Part shown: one piece after another, positions 44,009-56,603 of the stretch | How the letters are laid out: the number at the start of each line of letters is the position of its first letter | Position numbering within the stretch: position 1 is the stretch's first letter | Assembly (NCBI RefSeq): GCF_010093535.1 | Contig: NW_022985183.1 | Coordinates: forward strand, 980,051 to 1,044,050 | Direction of reading: 5' to 3' | Length of the DNA stretch: 64,000 nt | Source of the DNA: Lindgomyces ingoldianus | Taxonomy: Eukaryota > Ascomycota > Dothideomycetes > Pleosporales > Lindgomycetaceae | Program-made: the position numbers and the translations under genes | The notes under the pieces: model-generated | The model's database searches: none | Seen by the model: only the letters and a program-made list of their open reading frames with translations | Told to the model about the DNA's origin: nothing

Positions 44009-46017
44009 TATATAGAGAATAGAACCTAGTAGAATAGCTAGTCATACTAAACTAAAAGCTAATTAGACTATATAAAGAAATAGTTAAAAGTAACATAGTA
44101 GAGAATAACTAGATTTAGTAAACTCTAGATAGCTTTTAGACCTATATAGTAGGCTAAAAAGAAAAAGAAGTATATGTAGGTATAAAAGCATATCTAACTT
44201 TTTTTTAATTATAAAGTTTATTAAAAATCTCTTAAAGCTAAAAGCGTTCTTTATAAAATGTAAAATGCATATAGAATACTATGTAGACGCATTTAAAATA
44301 AAGTAGAATTTTATTTTATAGATAAGCATTTATTTTATTAAAGAACTTAAAATGTAGTTTAAAGTATATATTAAAGATTACATCTAAAATAGTAAAAATA
44401 CTTTCTTGCCTAAATAAATTTTAAAAAGCACTACATATAATCTATAGTATAGTAGATAAAGTAAAAGTTGTAGTATAAAAGCTGTTAAACCTTAAGTAAA
44501 CTAGAATAGTTAACAGGTATACTATATAATTTAAATTTTAAAAGATATAAACAGAATAGTTTAATAATAAATTACTATATAAAGTGTATTACTAAGGACT
44601 AAAGAACACTCTTAAGAATAACTTAAGTTATAAAAATTATCTAAACACATTATTACAGCTATTTAAGCACTGTATAAGAATTAATAACTATATAATAAAA
44701 TAATAGCTGAAAACATAAAAAGGTAGCTTAGTAGCATAAAAAGATTCTAGGCTATAAGATAAGAAAAAACTAATAAATCTTAGCAAAGCTAAAGTATAGC
44801 GTATAAAAAAAAGGCAGCAACTAGAGATAAATAAAATAGTATAAAATAAAGCTTACTTATACTATAAAAAAACACTTCTAATAATACTATTTTAAGAATA
44901 AAAGTAATTAAAAGTAGAGCTTAAATAAAAAAAACAGCAGCTATAGTAGTTTTAAACATAAATAATACTATAATAAGCAAAGAAGTTATAATAAGAATAG
45001 AGTAAAGATTATGCTAGCGTTGCAGAGGCAACTACTAGAGTAAGAAATGCATAACTAAATACTATAAACTAAGAATACTTAATAGATTAGATATATACCT
45101 AGTAATACAGGATGTAGTAGCGTATAAAAGGTAGAAAAAGTAGGATAATATTAATAATGTTATACATAATATCTTTAAAGAACAAGAAAGCTTTCTACGA
45201 AGTAAAGACGCTATAAATATATAGCATAAAAGCTCTAAGCTAAGGTAAAATAAGCTAAGTGCTAGTTGTGCAAATTACTATAACATATACTAATATAATG
45301 TAAAAGTGTAAAAGATATGCAATGTTGAAAAGTTTATACTTAAAGCAGCTTCTAAATACTTTAGACTATAAGCTGCTTTAAAGAAGAAATAGTTTATTAT
45401 TAACATAATATACGAATAAAAAAAACTACAAGCCTAGATTAAAAGACTATAATATACTAAAAGTAAAAGAAAAACAACTTCTCTATCTTCTATAGTAATA
45501 GAAAAATTTACTATATAGAAATAAAAGAAAGTAGGATAATACATAATATATAGATTAAAAATTCTTATACTACATACACACACACACACACACACACACA
45601 CTATAAGTAGTAAGTAAAGAAAGAGACTTTCCTTTATAAATATAATTCTACGTAATAAATAGAAAAACATAGTGCACTAACTTTTAGTACTAATATATAA
45701 AGAAGTACATTAGAATATAAAACACTAAGTAGAATAGTAGCTAACAAATCTAAGTAACAAAGAGAGAGCACTATGTATAAGAACATTCTATAGGATACTA
45801 GATTATAGAGCATGCATTACAGCTCTGCCTTATAAATGGAAAACATAGTATTAGTGTAAAGCAGATAAATACACCTACTACTACTACTACTAGAAGGCAT
45901 GTACATAATTTCCTAAGTTACTAGATTACTTATATATACTACCTAAAGTATAAATGGATAATAAATGCTTTATACATTAAGAATATAAAGTTAATACAAT
46001 AGTAGCTATAGCCTTAT
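44009..46017. other. AT-rich degraded repeat, probably coding once
   Basis: Stop-dense plus-strand sequence with lysine/glutamine-rich pseudo-frames near 44700-45060 and a possible cysteine cluster near 45260-45330. Target of the Z1 insertion. The element type was not recognised. It includes the CA microsatellite at 45576. Confidence 0.35.
45576..45602. repeat. (AC)13 microsatellite
   Basis: 27 bp of perfect AC/CA repeat inside RIP-depleted sequence where CpA is otherwise rare. Confidence 0.95.
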
Positions 46018-46230
46018 TGTCACGATTAACTTAGACATGCCTTAGACTCTCCCTAGAGAGCCCTCAGCCCGGCCTTAGGCACACGACGTCCCGTCACGTG
46101 CTCTAGCGCATATATATATATCCTCTTACGAACCCCTACGTCTCCTCAAGGATTCGTCTATCAATACTATCCTGTACCCTCTTCTACGCTTCATGCTTCC
46201 TGCTTTACAGTGCTCTTATACTAATTATTA
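46018..46230. repeat. GC-normal LTR-like fragment
   Basis: Begins TGTCACGATTAAC and contains cgtcacgtg and a TATA-like gcgcatatatatatatcc with a layout like insert V. A cttat word lies before (46013-46017) and near the end (46215-46219), but the right end is not a canonical CA. Tentative solo LTR. Confidence 0.35.
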
Positions 46231-48049
46231 ACGTACTTCACGAGCGAGTTGCTCACACACCTAATTCGCTTACTTTTGCTAAGACCCCACCCTAATAAAC
46301 TCTATTATAGCCTATAACAACCTGCTCTAGCACTATATAGTACAGTACAGCTTAGAATATTATTTAGATACTACTTCTGCTTTTTACTTATACATTTATG
46401 TGTTATACCTAGTCTAATTACACTATCTGCAGCGCCTTTAGGATAGCTTACTTACTTTAGCTTACACCTACTTTTTTGCGTTTTTTTTATTACTATACGC
46501 TTTAAACTTTTTTAAAGCTAATAAGCGTAAGCTTTTTTAAATTATTAAAGTTTTTTCTACTTTAATTTACTTTTTTTTATATAATTTATATTATATAGTA
46601 GGTTTATTAGCTGCTTAAAGCGTAGTAATTTTTTTAAAACTTTTTTAAACACTTTAACTATAAAAGTTAGTAAACTATTTATATACTTTTAAATTTTTAT
46701 TTTTATAAACATTAATTATAACTTAAGTTTTAAAGTATTACTTAGAGTTTATAACTACTAGAGCTTATTATATATAAGTAGTAGTAGTAATAAAGTGTGC
46801 AACTTTATATTAAAGCTTATTATAACTTATAATAAGTTTAAAGAAACTAATTTAGCGCTTTAAAACTTTTTTTTAGATATTACTAAAAGTAATTATAGCA
46901 TTATAAGCTAATTTAAAGTATAGTAGAAACTTTATTTTTATAATATAAATAATATAGTTATATATAAAGTTTTTAGCTTAGCGCTTATATACTTTTTTTA
47001 AAAAAGTAAAATAACTTATATTAAGTAGCTATAAAAAGTGCAATAGTAAAAAAGTATATAAATAGTAATAATTTTATTATTTTTATAGTATTACTAAAAA
47101 TAAAGTAAGTTATAGCTTTTATAGCTGTTAATAACTAATAAATAGTAGCTACTAATAGTACACTTCTTTATACGTGTGTTAAAGTGCTTTAACTAGTTTA
47201 AACTAAGCTAATTAGTAGTTTAGCTGTGCTTAAAAACTATAATAACTTAATTTTAAAGTAGATTTTTTTTATACTAGTTTAAAAAGTAATTACTACCTTA
47301 AAAAATAATAAAAAGTAAAATAGCTTACTTTTTAGCATTAATGCTTTAAATAGCTATTATTTACTTCTAGTTACCTAGCTAGACTGCTTTTAGCTGTTCT
47401 TATCTCTCTAAACTTATAATAACTACTTTAGTAGATATTTAGCCTATTATTAACTCTATTTTATTAAAGTTATATATGTTATTATTTTAGATACTACACT
47501 TAGATTTAATATTTTTATAAAGTTAAACTAGCTTTAAATTACTATAAATTTTTTATAAAAAATCTTTTTATAGTTATACTTAGACTTAAACTTTACTTTA
47601 AGCTTTAAGTAGCGCTTAATAAATATATTAAGCTAGTTTATGCTAATATAACTTATATTATGCTTAGCGCGTAAAAAATTAGCTATATTAGCTATAGCTG
47701 CTAGCTAGGTAGGAAATTCTTACATATCTAGCTTAAGTATGTGTTAAATAATTACTTACTCTTTATTATTATCTAGCTTTTATAAGTTAGCTATATAATT
47801 AGCTTAAAAAGGTTATTTAGTGTGTTAGTTACTTATTATCTTTTAAAAAACTTTATAAATACCTATAGCGTGTTACTTAAAAAGTGTTACATTTTATTTA
47901 AAAGTCTAAAGTGTAAGCTATATATAATATTTTTTTAACATGTCTAAGTAGTGTTGTTAGAAATGCATTAGTGTAGAAAAAGTAGTATAGTAGAGTTTTA
48001 GCAAAAGTAAGCAACTTAGGTATGTAAGCAACATGCTTGTAAAGTACGT
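46231..48049 (-). mobile_element. Fot1/pogo-like DNA transposon T3, full length, RIP-inactivated
   Basis: 1819 bp, TA on both sides (46229-46230, 48050-48051), TIRs of about 58 bp (ACGTACTTCACGAGCGAG... and the reverse complement ACGTACTTTACAAGCATG...). The minus strand carries a degraded DDE transposase; the block around 46930-47030 reads LLNISYFTFLKKVYKR, equivalent to the QPLDVGCFSPLKRAYG-type block of fungal pogo/Fot1 transposases. Size fits Fot1-class elements. Confidence 0.8.
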
Positions 48050-48051
48050 TA

Positions 48052-48549
48052 TTACTTTTAGTTATTAATGCTATATATAAACGTAAGAAGCTAAGGGTAA
48101 TAGTTGATAGTAGATGTTTAATAACATTAATTAATGCTAAATAAGAAAAAGACAATAATGTTTTATTTAAAGTAAAGAATAACCTCTTTAAAGTTAAGCT
48201 AGTAGATAGTTTTTATATAATATATAAAAATAAGTAGATCTAACTAGAAACATAGCTAAAAGAACTATAAGTATAAGATATAAAAGACATAAACTAAGTG
48301 TTGAGCATAGCCTCTTTAGAAGCAAAGTATAACATTCTTCTAAGAAAAAACTAGTTAGAATAACATAACTCTACTATTAACTAGGTAATAAAGTAGATAT
48401 CTAAAAACTGTTTAAAGGCGCCTTAACTTAGTAAAGTGCTAGCCTAAGAAAAAGAGGTAAAACTAAAAACTACATTAGTAAAATAATAAGAATGCTAGGT
48501 AGGTATACTATAAAACAGTAATAAAAAAGATTATAAATTTCTTTAGATA
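48052..48549. other. AT-rich spacer, nothing recognised
   Basis: RIP-degraded, no ORF. Confidence 0.4.
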
Positions 48550-49390
48550 TTGTTACAACCTACAATTAGACTATAAGCTACTAACCTACTATGCCCCACT
48601 GTTTGAACGAACAAGGCTGGAATCCCCTTGTCACCCCACTAGTCAGGCCACGTGACTTGACGGACAAGGAATGGACGGGGTTGTTGGACCAATGCATGGC
48701 TAAATGCATCATCTAATAAGCAGCAGACGATTGCATGCAGTGCATGCAATGCGCGCTGCTAGAGCATAGGCGCTTACAACGCTTATAGCGCTTAACCTAG
48801 AAAACCCTATGTATATAGTTTAGGATCCTAACTATTATATAAGGTTGTAATTAAAGTTTAGTTTATTATTACATAGACTAAGTAGCATTACTGCTTTTTA
48901 ATAAGAAGTTGTCAGATTTAAGCACAGTTTCTAGGCTTCCTAAGATGAATGATGGGTTTGGATATAATGTATGGGATGATTATTAATTGTCTTAATTTAT
49001 TAATTCTTTTTCTGCTCTACTTGTGTTGCTCGGCTTTTTGTTTTGCTGATCTGAGTCCCTCGCGCACTTGCCCTATGCGCGACTAGCTTGCAACATGCTG
49101 CAATTTGCTGCAACATGCAGCAATTTGCAGCAACATACTGTTCAAGCTTATTGCTTGTACTATGTAGCAGCTTTCGTCAAGCGTTCCTCCTGTCTTGACA
49201 GTAGGTGCGCATATCTAACAGAAGTAATACTAATTATATATCTTGCACTATATATACCTCTATCTTGTTTCTACCCTAGAACTGTTTAACCTAAGCACTA
49301 TATACTGCTGTTAAAGGGCAAACCACAGTTAGCTGCGCTCTCTTACCCTAGTAACTCTGTCTTAACAGCCTGTACACCTGCCTAGGCTAA
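48550..49390 (-). mobile_element. Z-family copy Z2, inverted, interrupted by a copia solo LTR
   Basis: Begins TGTTACAACC and matches the reverse complement of Z1 in blocks (ccccactgtttgaacgaaca; aattaaagtttagttta; aactgtttaacct; gggcaaacca). The right end is not resolved. Copia LTR D interrupts it at 48910. Confidence 0.55.
48910..49220 (-). mobile_element. Solo copia LTR D
   Basis: 311 bp, ends TGTCAGAT...ATCTAACA, exact duplication GAAGT (48905-48909, 49221-49225), four decamer units at 49089-49128. Confidence 0.9.
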
Positions 49391-49606
49391 GTCCCCTCCC
49401 TACTCTAACACCTTAATCTCTCTTAGTCTCTAAGAACTTTAGATACTATTTCTCTAAAGTAAATATAGTAACATTAATTACTACTCTTTAATAAAGTATA
49501 AACCTTTTAACTCTAGCAACAGGTAAGGCTTCTGCAGGAAGCCTTATAAATTCTACGCTAAATAAGTTAGAACTCCTAAAACAACTTTAGGCGCTCTAGG
49601 TCTAGT
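49391..49606. other. Spacer between Z2 and copia-2
   Basis: No gene or clear repeat. Confidence 0.4.
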
Positions 49607-51467
49607 TGTTAGATTGAAGCACTGTTTCTAGGCTTCCTAAGATGAATGATGGGTTTTAGATATGATGTATGGGATGATGATTGATTGTATTTTTATTCAT
49701 GGCTCCTTTTTCCTTTTTGTCTGCGCTGCTCGTGTTTCTCAGCTTTGTTTTTCTAGTCCGAGTCCCTCGCGCACTAGCCCTATGCGCGACTAGCTGCAAC
49801 ATGCTGCAAGTTGTTGCAAAATGCTGCAAGTTGTTGCAAAATGCTGCAACATGCTGCAAGTTGTTGCAAAATGCTGCAAAATGCTGCAACATGCTGCAAT
49901 TTGCAGCAACATACTGTTTAAGCTTATTGCTTGTACTATGTAGCAGCTTTTGTCCAGCGTTCCTCCTGTCTTAACAGTAGGTGCGCAAATCTAACACACC
50001 TCTTTAGCTTAGACATGCTTTAAGCTGGTTCCTAATTGCGCAACCTTAGTATGCTTCTAGGGCTTCTATTCTTGCTTTAATTTCTTCTATATCTGCTTTC
50101 TAACTAACTATCCTCTCCCTAACGTTAACTAGCTAAATTTGCTAAAGAAAGCTTAGCTATTTGCTAGCTAGAAGCGCTTTAGTAAGTCTGTCTGTAAGCA
50201 TCTTACTAGAGGGGACATAGACAACCTTAATTATTTGTTAAGAGACTTTCTATTAGAGCTAGTAGTTATAGATGTTAACATGTTAGAGCTTAGTTTAAAG
50301 TTAAAATATCTCTTTATTTACTAGTTAAATTGTCTACTTGTTGTTGCACTAAATTATAATAGTTAACTTAGGCAGCTTAACTTACAGTTTGTTAAAAAGC
50401 ATTCTTATAAACATAGCTTCTCTAGTAACTTAGAACAGTGTAAGTAATTCTGCTTTTATTATTAATGTTGTAACTATATCTTATTTATTTAATTGCTATG
50501 TAATTTATTTACTAAATAGTTAAATAATATAGCTCTAAGAGCTCTTTCTATTTAGTGTATTGTCTACAAATAACGCATTACTTGCTACTATAAAGTAGTC
50601 TTCTTCTCTTAATTAGAGTGCGTACGTCTATGTTGCATATAGGTACAGGATAACTTAATTAGCTGTATCCTAATAGTTAGATGCAGGATTTGTAAGAAAC
50701 TGTGTAAGATGTGATGTAGCAAAGGCAATGTCTAGTCTTATAGTAACTGCTGTAAAGAGCAGAGATCTAATCTTCTACTAATATTAATTTACTTTTAATA
50801 GGGTTGTAAAACTAGATTGCAGCATAAGTTTAATCCTACTTATAGGTGTAGCGTGCTGCAGTTTTTTTCTATTAGCTAGCCTAGCTATCTTATTAATATA
50901 TAAGGCTTATAATAGCTAAATTATTTATTACTATTAATCTCTAATAATCTTAACTTCTAGGAACTATTGTAGGTTTTTGCCTTTTATTAGAGTATACTTT
51001 TCTTGTAACTAGTCTACTACACGCTATGCATCTGCTTTAGAGCCTTTTTTATACGCAATAATAAAGTTGTCTATATAAAAAAAGATAAATATTTTAGCTT
51101 TAGTTATATAGTAGGGTTTATGTAGAATAGCTAAGAACCTAAGGCCTTTAAAAGTTATTATAAAATAGTGTTACTAGAGTAGAAAAGAAATTTATAGGCT
51201 ATATAGTACTTTTTAAAGCTTTAGTATTATACCTAGTTTCTAATAGCCTCTTAGCATCTGCATGTAGATATTGCAGTTAATTGCTGCATGTATAAACATG
51301 TTAGTTATGTTGTATTATTTAAGCTTTAGGTTAAAGCGTGTAGATATTACTATTACTATTTAAAATAAGCGTCCTGCTAGAGTAGTAGTGTAGGTATCTT
51401 ATGTAGTAATGTTTCTCTATTAATTACTATAAACTACTCGTTACGCCTTATATTTTTATAATCTATA

Positions 51468-51977
51468 NNNNNNNNNNNNNNNNNNNNNNNNNNNNNNNNN
51501 NNNNNNNNNNNNNNNNNNNNNNNNNNNNNNNNNNNNNNNNNNNNNNNNNNNNNNNNNNNNNNNNNNNNNNNNNNNNNNNNNNNNNNNNNNNNNNNNNNNN
51601 NNNNNNNNNNNNNNNNNNNNNNNNNNNNNNNNNNNNNNNNNNNNNNNNNNNNNNNNNNNNNNNNNNNNNNNNNNNNNNNNNNNNNNNNNNNNNNNNNNNN
51701 NNNNNNNNNNNNNNNNNNNNNNNNNNNNNNNNNNNNNNNNNNNNNNNNNNNNNNNNNNNNNNNNNNNNNNNNNNNNNNNNNNNNNNNNNNNNNNNNNNNN
51801 NNNNNNNNNNNNNNNNNNNNNNNNNNNNNNNNNNNNNNNNNNNNNNNNNNNNNNNNNNNNNNNNNNNNNNNNNNNNNNNNNNNNNNNNNNNNNNNNNNNN
51901 NNNNNNNNNNNNNNNNNNNNNNNNNNNNNNNNNNNNNNNNNNNNNNNNNNNNNNNNNNNNNNNNNNNNNNNNNNNNN
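51468..51977. other. Assembly gap (510 N)
   Basis: Run of N. Its left flank corresponds to about 3864 in copia-1 and its right flank begins in a gypsy-B LTR. Any apparent reading frame across it is an artefact. Confidence 0.99.
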
Positions 51978-52071
51978 GGTATTCCCAGGTCTCTGAGTCC
52001 CCACGCACTCCCATATGCCTCTGAGTGGATTCATACCGCATTCGGACCCATTGTCTTGCCTGCGCCGTTAC
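51978..52071 (+). repeat. Edge of a gypsy-B LTR at the gap
   Basis: Reverse complement of the first 94 bp of the gypsy-B LTR as it reads at 29253 (ends gcctgcgccgttaca). It is unmutated. Copia-2 resumes immediately after it at the position equal to about 4192 of copia-1. Confidence 0.85.
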
Positions 52072-53506
52072 AATAGTATAGTCTTTAAAAACTCTATTTA
52101 GCTTAGATTTAGTGCAGCTCTAGCTATTAACTACATAAGTAATGCTGTAGGTAGCAGAGTATTTAAAAAAGATAGATAGTTATCTCTAATCTTTCTTTCT
52201 TAATAGTAGCCTAGTAGGTCTACTTTAATAAAATTTAATGTATTATCTATAGTGTTATCTTTATAAAATAACTTTATCTTTAGCTAATAACTAAGTGTTA
52301 GAAGCTTAATTATTTTAATATAAGTAGTAATTTTCTTTACTATGTTATGTATAAGGTTATCTATTAGGTCTTTAAGCTTACTGCTAAAGATTTAGTGTTT
52401 ATTAAAAATAATATTATATATATAAATTACTTTTACTAGCAGTAATATCTATACATAGTAGATGTTTAATAATTAGTACCTAACTAGATATCTAATCTAC
52501 GCCTTTAGGTCTAGCCTTTGTAGCTTAGATTTGTTCTAATGCATGTTATTAGTTATTATAAATGCTTTATAGCTATAAGCTTTTAGATGTGTAAGGCTTA
52601 GCTTTTAAATTAATATAATAACTTTATTATTTACAGCTACTTTTATAAAGAAGATATTGTATAGTGTCTTCTAGTTGTTAGCATAGTTTAGTGTCTAATT
52701 ATATAGGTATACGCTAGCTCTAGTAATGTATAGCTATATGTTTTATAGTAGGTTAGCATCTAGTTACATAGCCTGTAACTTCTTCTTATTTACACCCTCT
52801 AAGCGTTTAGCTCCTCTGTTCTAGGCTTGTGTATCTAGTGCTAAAAGCTTAATAGTTATTCTATGCAATGCTAGCTAGCGTTCTACCTTTAGTTTTACTG
52901 TTATAATCTTATTGTTAGCTTTAATAACTTTTATAGTAATGTTATAATAGTTCTTTAGAAAGAGAATAAATATTATAAGAGCTTTAATAATTAATTTAGT
53001 AGGCCTATTATCCTTAAAGTAGAGGTCCTACTAGAGGCTAGAATACTTGTTAGTAATTAGCATTAAACTCTGCTCTTTTATAATGCTCTGTGCTTTATAT
53101 GCATAGAAATTAATTAACAGTCTCTTACTAAGTCTGCTATTGCTAATTTGCAGTGTGTAGCTAATTTATTGTTGTATCTTAGCTCTACTACATAAGTTAT
53201 ATTAGACTATTGTAATTTCTTTAATTTACACCCCCTTAGCTTGCTGTATAAGGTGTTTAAGTGTAGCTAGTCTAGGGTGTCTGAGACGCTTATGCTATAG
53301 CTCTACTAATGCCTTTTATAGATTAAATTTAGTTCTTATGTTAATTATGTGTGTATAATATAAGCCCTTCTGTAGTAGATAGTATTCTAACACCTATTAG
53401 CTATAGATCTCTGTAAAATCTCTAATTATTGTCCTATCTAGGGCTTTTAAAGCAGTTAGCTCTGCTTATGTGTCCTACTAGATTCCTTTCTGTCGCAGTA
53501 GGCAGA

Positions 53507-53836
53507 TGTCAGATATGCGCACCTACTGTCAAGACAGGAGGAACGCTGGACGAAAGCTGCTACATAGTACGAGCAATAAGCTCGAACAGTATGTTGCTGC
53601 AATTTGCTGCATGTTGCAGCATTTTGCAATATTCCGCAACAAATTGCAGCATGTTGCAAGCTGGTCGCGCATAGGGCTAGTGCGCGAGGGACTCGGATCG
53701 GAAAAACAAAAGCCGAGCAACAGGAGTAGAGTAGAAAAAGGATTAATAAATCAATACAATCAATCATCATCCTATACATCATATCTAAACCCATCATTTA
53801 TCTTAGGAAGCCTAGAAACAGTGCTTTAATCTAACA
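53507..53836 (+). mobile_element. Copia LTR F, inverted, at the break of copia-2
   Basis: 330 bp, ends TGTCAGAT...ATCTAACA, about six decamer units, orientation opposite to LTR E. Flanks are GCAGA and CATGT, with no target duplication. Confidence 0.85.
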
Positions 53837-53966
53837 CATGTTCTTTATAAAAAGTAGCTTTTACTTATATAGTTTTTTAATATACTCTAAAAGCTTTCTT
53901 TATAGTTATTTAAAAGGTATTAATTTATATATTACTTTACATAAAAGCTTTAAACTCTATATGTTA

Positions 53967-55065
53967 ACATACTTTACAGGCAAGTTGCTTACACACCTAA
54001 GTTGCTTACTTTTACTAAGACTCTACTAAACTACTTTTCTTACACTAATACATTCTTAATAACACTACTTAAACATGCTAAAAGAATGTTAGATATAGCT
54101 TATACTCTAAGCTTTTAAATAAAATATAAAACTTTTTAAGAAACATGCTGCAGCTATGTATAAAGTCTTTTAAAAAATAATAAATAACTATAGCACTAGA
54201 TAACCTTTATAAGCTAATTCTACAGCTAACTTATAAAGGCTAGGTAATAAGAAAAAGTAGGTAATTATTAAGACTATACTTACGCTATATATGTAAAGAT
54301 TTTTCTTTTAAATAGCATTTATAGCTAATATAGCTAATTCTTTGCGCGCTAAGCGTAATCTAGGCTATATTAGCATAAACTAGCTTAGTATGTTTAAGAA
54401 GCATTATCTAAACTTTAAAGTAATATTTAAGTATAGTATAACTATAAAAAAGCTTTTTATAAAAGTTTTAAAGTAATTTAAAGCAGGTTTAGCCTTATAA
54501 AGAATATTAAAGCTAAGTATAGCATCTAGAATAATAATATGTATAACTTTAGTAAAATAGGCTTTATTATAAGCTAAATATCTATTAACTATACTTGCAC
54601 TTAAAACTTTACTTTAAGGTTTAAATAACACTTTATAAATATACTAGGCTAGTTTATGCTAACATAGCCTAGATTACACTTAGCGCGCAAACAATTAGCT
54701 ATATTAGCTATAAACGCTATTTAAGAGGAAAATCCTTGCGTATATAGCTTAAGTATAGTCTTAATAATTACCTACTCTTTTTTATTACTTAGCCTTTATA
54801 AGTTAGCTATAAAATTAGCTTATAAAGGTTATCTAGTATTGTAGTTATTTATTATCTTTTAAAGGACTTTATACATAGCTGCAGCATGTTTCTTTAAAAG
54901 TTTTATATTTTATTTAAAAGCTTAAAGTGTAGGCTATATCTAATATTCTTTTAGCACATTTAAGTAGTGTTGTTAAAAATACATTAGTATAGAAAAAGTA
55001 GTTTAGTAGGGTCTTAGTAAAAGTAAGCAACTTAGGTGTGTAAGCAACTTGCCTGTGAAGTATGT
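53967..55065. mobile_element. Palindromic foldback element T4
   Basis: 1099 bp, TA flanks (53965-53966, 55066-55067), TIR tips ACATACTTTACAGG / CCTGTGAAGTATGT. Same arms and same central junction (near agctaaatatct) as T2. Confidence 0.8.
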
Positions 55066-55067
55066 TA

Positions 55068-55607
55068 TAATATCTTACTTTAGCTTTTCTATTGCTAGGT
55101 GTCTTCTAACAGTAACAGAGTCTTAGAGAAGATAGAGGTGTAAGAGAAAGAGAATAGAGTGTAAGAGTCACGTGATACTTCTCTGTCTTACAATAGTGTA
55201 AGGAGGGTGTACAGTCCTTTGTATAATCTAGCAGGAAGTAAGGTAAGAAAGAAGGTTAGTAAACAAGAAGTAAGGTAGAGAGAGTAAGATAACTAATTAG
55301 CTTTAGTCTCTTTATAAATAGAAAAGAGTCTTCTGCACACTTTATATTAAAAAGAATATTAGATATATTGCTATGCATAAGGCTATGCTTTAAAGATAAG
55401 AATAACTAAAACCTTCTAAAAGGTAGAGGGAAGTTAAGACTATATACTTAGGTGTGGTCGCAGAAATATTCTGCGACTGCTGCGACCACCCGCCAAGCCT
55501 CTGTACGCATCCGTCCTAGCCTAGTTGTCACTATACCTGATCTGGAGCACCACGTGACCTCCGCGGGCTGTGTCCTTACCAGCCTCGGTCTGTCCTCCCT
55601 AGAGTTA
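55068..55607 (+). mobile_element. Repeat family Y, copy Y2
   Basis: Matches Y1 along its length. The part after 55450 (gtggtcgcagaaatattctg and the cacgtgacctccgcgggctg block) is GC-normal. A 93-codon open frame from 55452 only reflects this unmutated patch and has no domain. Confidence 0.6.
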
Positions 55608-56044
55608 GTATTATATAACAATTTTAGTGTCCCTGTAAGGCCGGATATCCTAGAACAGGGAGACTATAGAGTTCATGCACTAATAAGTCAAATCGGCTGC
55701 TCCTCGGCCTCGCTTAGCTGCGCACGGGCCTAATTAAAATTTCTTGTACTAAACCTCTCTTACTTTTACTCTATCCCTCTCTATATACTAAACTTATTTT
55801 AGTTAGGTTAACACCTTTTTAGCCTAAGGCACTTACTAACTACTTTTAAGCTTTTTTTTTAACTTACTGCTAAATTGTTCTACTATGTTGTTAAGGCATC
55901 ACTAAGAACTAACATTTCTAAATTAGGCTATTAAATGTGTAAGAATTGTATTCTAATCCTAATTACATAGTGTTTCTAATATGTTTAGTAGATTAAAATA
56001 AAGCACTATATGCTAATGTACTGCTAATAAATCTAAATTCTTTA
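55608..56044. other. GC-normal patch then AT-rich spacer
   Basis: 55620-55735 is unmutated, unlike its surroundings (ggccggatatcctagaacag). Then AT-rich sequence follows with no gene. Confidence 0.35.
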
Positions 56045-56603
56045 ACGTACCTAACAGGTTGGCCGGCTACACGGGTTGGCCGGCCACTTTTGCTAAGCCC
56101 CTACTAAAACTACCCTATTCTCTTGCAAAACAGCCTACTTTAGCTCTATATAAAGTAATACAACATAAGATATTATTTAGAGTCTACTTCTACTACTTAC
56201 TTACATGTATATAAGTTATGCCTAGTTTAATTGCACTACTTGCATTGCCTTTAACTTAGCTTACTTTCTTTAGCACGCACTTGCGTTTTTAGCTTTTTTC
56301 TATTACTACACGCTTTAAACTTCTTTAAAGTAGTTAGACAAGCTCTATTTTTAACTATTAAAGTCTTTTCTGCCTAAATCTACTTTCTTTTATATAATCT
56401 ATGTTACATAGCAGCTTTATTTACTGCTTAAAGCTTTATAATCTTATAGCCTACTTTATTATGTTAATGCTTTAGATAACTATTATCTACTTTTTATTAC
56501 CTTACTATATTACCTTTAGCTGTTTTTATCTCTTTAAAGCTATAATAACTACTCTAGTTAATATCTAGCCTATTATAAAGCCTAACTTGTTAAAGTTATA
56601 CTT

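Larger units (their letters stand above)
49607..53506 (-). mobile_element. Copia-2, 5'-truncated copy with an assembly gap
   Basis: The 3' LTR (E, 49607-49996, 390 bp, eleven decamer units at 49795-49904) is followed by the same pol sequence as copia-1 (RNase H region about 50030-50240, reverse transcriptase region about 51020-51090). The site of the gypsy-A insertion in copia-1 is empty here (near 52837), proving this copy lacks that insertion. The copy ends abruptly at 53506, corresponding to about 11285 in copia-1, so the gag end and 5' LTR are missing. Confidence 0.88.

Noticed and set aside
45434..45670. 78-codon minus-strand ORF with a poly-Cys/Val run
   Set aside because: The run is the translated CA microsatellite; the rest is AT-rich noise.
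47898..48155. 85-codon minus-strand ORF at the end of T3
   Set aside because: It crosses the TIR and the TA flank, so it cannot be the transposase start as encoded by the element.
51456..52041. Two 192-codon minus-strand frames
   Set aside because: They run almost wholly through the N gap; only the gypsy-B LTR edge is real.
55452..55733. 93-codon plus-strand ORF
   Set aside because: It lies in the unmutated end of repeat Y2; the same end in Y1 and Y4 is not open in a corresponding frame.
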